This document shows positions 62,481 to 64,000 of a DNA stretch of 64,000 bases, in pieces (the first letter of the stretch is position 1; each line of letters opens with the position of its first letter). The stretch covers positions 6,064,001-6,128,000 of the forward strand of contig NZ_CP034449.1 in NCBI RefSeq assembly GCF_003952425.1. Reading direction: 5' to 3'. The stretch comes from Mesorhizobium sp. M2A.F.Ca.ET.046.03.2.1 (GTDB lineage Bacteria; Pseudomonadota; Alphaproteobacteria; Rhizobiales; Rhizobiaceae). Position numbers and translations under genes: made by a program. A model generated the notes under the pieces. It was not told where the DNA came from. It did no database searches and saw nothing but the letters and a program-made list of their open reading frames with translations.

Positions 62481-64000
62481 ATGGCTCGTTTCAAGATCGA
62501 TCTGCGCGCCGGCGCCTTTCGCAGCGTGCTCGGCTTCACGTTCAGCCACTGGCGGCGCCAGCCGTGGCGGCTTTCGCTCATCATGGGCGCATTCCTGCTC
62601 TCGACGCTGGCCGATGTGCTGACGCCCTTCTATTCCGGCCGCCTGGTCGACGCGGTCGCAAGCGGCGCCGGGACCGATGAAGTCGCCTGGAACGCGGCGA
62701 TGACGGCGTTCTCGATCCTGATGGCGTTGGCGCTGGCGGGCGTCGTGCTGCGCAATGTCGCCTTCCTGTGGATCGTCGAGCTGACGCTGAAGATGATGTC
62801 GGACATTGCCGCCGACGCCTTCCATCGGGTGCAGCGGTTCTCGACGGACTGGCACGCCAACAGCTTTGCCGGATCGACGGTGCGCAAGATAACGCGCGGC
62901 ATGTGGGCGCTGGACCTGCTCAACGACACGATCCTGATCGCGCTCCTGCCATCGGTCGTCATGCTCGTCGGATCGACGCTGCTGCTCGGCTGGTTCTGGC
63001 CGCTGATGGGGGCTGTCGTGGCGGCCGGCTCGGTGCTGTTCATCGCCGTCACGGCGATGCTCTCGCTCGGCTATGTCGCGCCCGCCGCGCGGCTCGCCAA
63101 CAGCTGGGACACGCGGCTGGGCGGCGCGCTGGCGGACGCGGTGAGCTGCAATGCCGTCGTCAAAGGCTTTGGCGCGGAGGCCCGCGAGGAAGCGCGGCTG
63201 GCGCGCGTGGTCGCCAAATGGCGGCTGCGCACCGGCCGCACCTGGATGCGCGGCACTGCCAACGGCACCACGCAAGGGGCGCTGCTGCTGGTCATGCGGG
63301 CGGCAGTCATCGGCCTTGCCCTCATCTTATGGGCCTGGGGCCAGGCGAGCGCCGGCGACGTCGCCTTCGTGCTGACCTCGTTCTTCGTGCTGCAGGGCTA
63401 TCTGCGCGACATCGGCACGCATATCCGCAACCTGCAACGCTCGGTCAACGACATGGAGGAACTGGTCGACTTCCAGTCCGAACCGCTCGGCATCGAGGAC
63501 CGGCCCGGAGCTCGGCCGATCCGGATCACCGATGGGCGCGTCGCCTTCGACAAGGTGACGTTCCACTACGGCAACCATCTTCTGCCGCTCTACCGCGATT
63601 TCTCGGTCGACATCGCGGCTGGCGAGCGCATTGGACTGGTCGGGCATTCGGGCTCGGGCAAGACGACCTTCGTCAAGCTGATCCAGCGGCTCTATGACGT
63701 GAATGCCGGGCGGATCCTGATTGACGGGCAGGACATCTCGCAGGTCGAGCAGGCGTCGCTGCGCAGCCAGATCGCCATCGTCCAGCAGGAGCCGATCCTG
63801 TTCCACCGCTCGCTTGCCGAGAACATCGCCTATGCCAGGCCCGGCGCCAGCCAGGCCGAGATCGAGCATGCGGCGAAACTCGCCAGCGCGCATGATTTCA
63901 TCACCAACCTGCCCAAGGGCTACGGAACCCTGGTCGGCGAGCGCGGTGTGAAGCTTTCTGGCGGTGAGCGGCAGCGCGTGGCGATCGCGCGAGCCTTCCT
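62481..64000 (+). CDS. ABC transporter, fused permease and ATP-binding protein (C-terminus cut by window edge)
   Basis: 506 residues visible from ATG 62481. A six-helix exporter domain (RLSLIMGAFLLSTLADVLTPFYSGRLVDAV to FVLTSFFVLQGYLRD) is followed by the nucleotide-binding domain: Walker A GLVGHSGSGKTTFVKL, Q-loop IVQQEPILFH and the signature LSGGERQRVAIARAF; Walker B lies beyond the window. It is an MsbA/LmrA-type half transporter that works as a dimer; substrate unknown. Confidence 0.93.
   Translation, partial: MARFKIDLRAGAFRSVLGFTFSHWRRQPWRLSLIMGAFLLSTLADVLTPFYSGRLVDAVASGAGTDEVAWNAAMTAFSILMALALAGVVLRNVAFLWIVELTLKMMSDIAADAFHRVQRFSTDWHANSFAGSTVRKITRGMWALDLLNDTILIALLPSVVMLVGSTLLLGWFWPLMGAVVAAGSVLFIAVTAMLSLGYVAPAARLANSWDTRLGGALADAVSCNAVVKGFGAEAREEARLARVVAKWRLRTGRTWMRGTANGTTQGALLLVMRAAVIGLALILWAWGQASAGDVAFVLTSFFVLQGYLRDIGTHIRNLQRSVNDMEELVDFQSEPLGIEDRPGARPIRITDGRVAFDKVTFHYGNHLLPLYRDFSVDIAAGERIGLVGHSGSGKTTFVKLIQRLYDVNAGRILIDGQDISQVEQASLRSQIAIVQQEPILFHRSLAENIAYARPGASQAEIEHAAKLASAHDFITNLPKGYGTLVGERGVKLSGGERQRVAIARAF

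Overview
The window is a gene-dense, GC-rich stretch of an alphaproteobacterial chromosome. Gene content and order (divK-pleD-rpmG, DUF3572, DUF983-rnr-topA, glmU-glmS, recG/sdhE-mfd, class II DAHP synthase) and several intergenic palindromic repeats point to Rhizobiales, most likely Mesorhizobium or a close relative. It reads as mainly core chromosome with one small accessory-looking glycan cluster. I saw no rRNA, tRNA, CRISPR array, transposase, integrase or prophage genes. Protein names rest on motif and family recognition by eye; no database search was run.

Layout. 1-8,200: a truncated acetyltransferase, a Tat-exported sulfite-oxidase-family molybdoenzyme with its cytochrome b, DUF1345 and DUF188 genes, an unrecognised membrane protein preceded by a very regular RNA hairpin, the glutathione-dependent formaldehyde pair gfa/class III ADH, and pccA. 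8,300-11,827: dnaE. 11,900-18,290: a lower-GC surface-glycan island (two family 2 glycosyltransferases, GtrA, two methyltransferases, a GT-C membrane glycosyltransferase). 18,241-24,800: DMT transporter, small secreted protein, SOS-type dinB divergent from an acetyltransferase, a secreted protein with an acidic tail, and a HAD phosphatase. 25,097-31,058: divK-pleD, a candidate EcpR1-like small RNA, rpmG, a YqfO-like protein, MFS, NUDIX and DUF983 genes. 31,055-35,935: rnr and topA. 36,213-39,333: YxFxxD-repeat protein, CcdA, and an adenylate cyclase with TolB-like and TPR regions. 39,695-50,094: glmU, glmS, DUF502, recG, sdhE, mfd. 50,230-59,815: DAHP synthase, GT39 protein, an unknown membrane protein, a RES/Xre toxin-antitoxin pair, a GGDEF protein, a second GFA protein, dgkA, DedA, DUF1003 and a DNA glycosylase. 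59,931-64,000: nadE, an acetyltransferase, a 400-base leader region and a truncated ABC exporter.

How the genes work together. Genome maintenance is strongly represented (dnaE, dinB, topA, recG, mfd, 3-methyladenine glycosylase), as are envelope precursors (glmU/glmS for UDP-GlcNAc, DgkA, the glycan island, GT39). Signalling includes DivK/PleD, a second diguanylate cyclase and a class III nucleotide cyclase. The less obvious material is mostly between genes: a LexA-type box on dinB, an operator-like inverted repeat on the toxin-antitoxin promoter, a candidate sRNA with an anti-Shine-Dalgarno loop, a GAAA-capped hairpin, and at least five copies or types of palindromic repeat, several of them between convergent genes.
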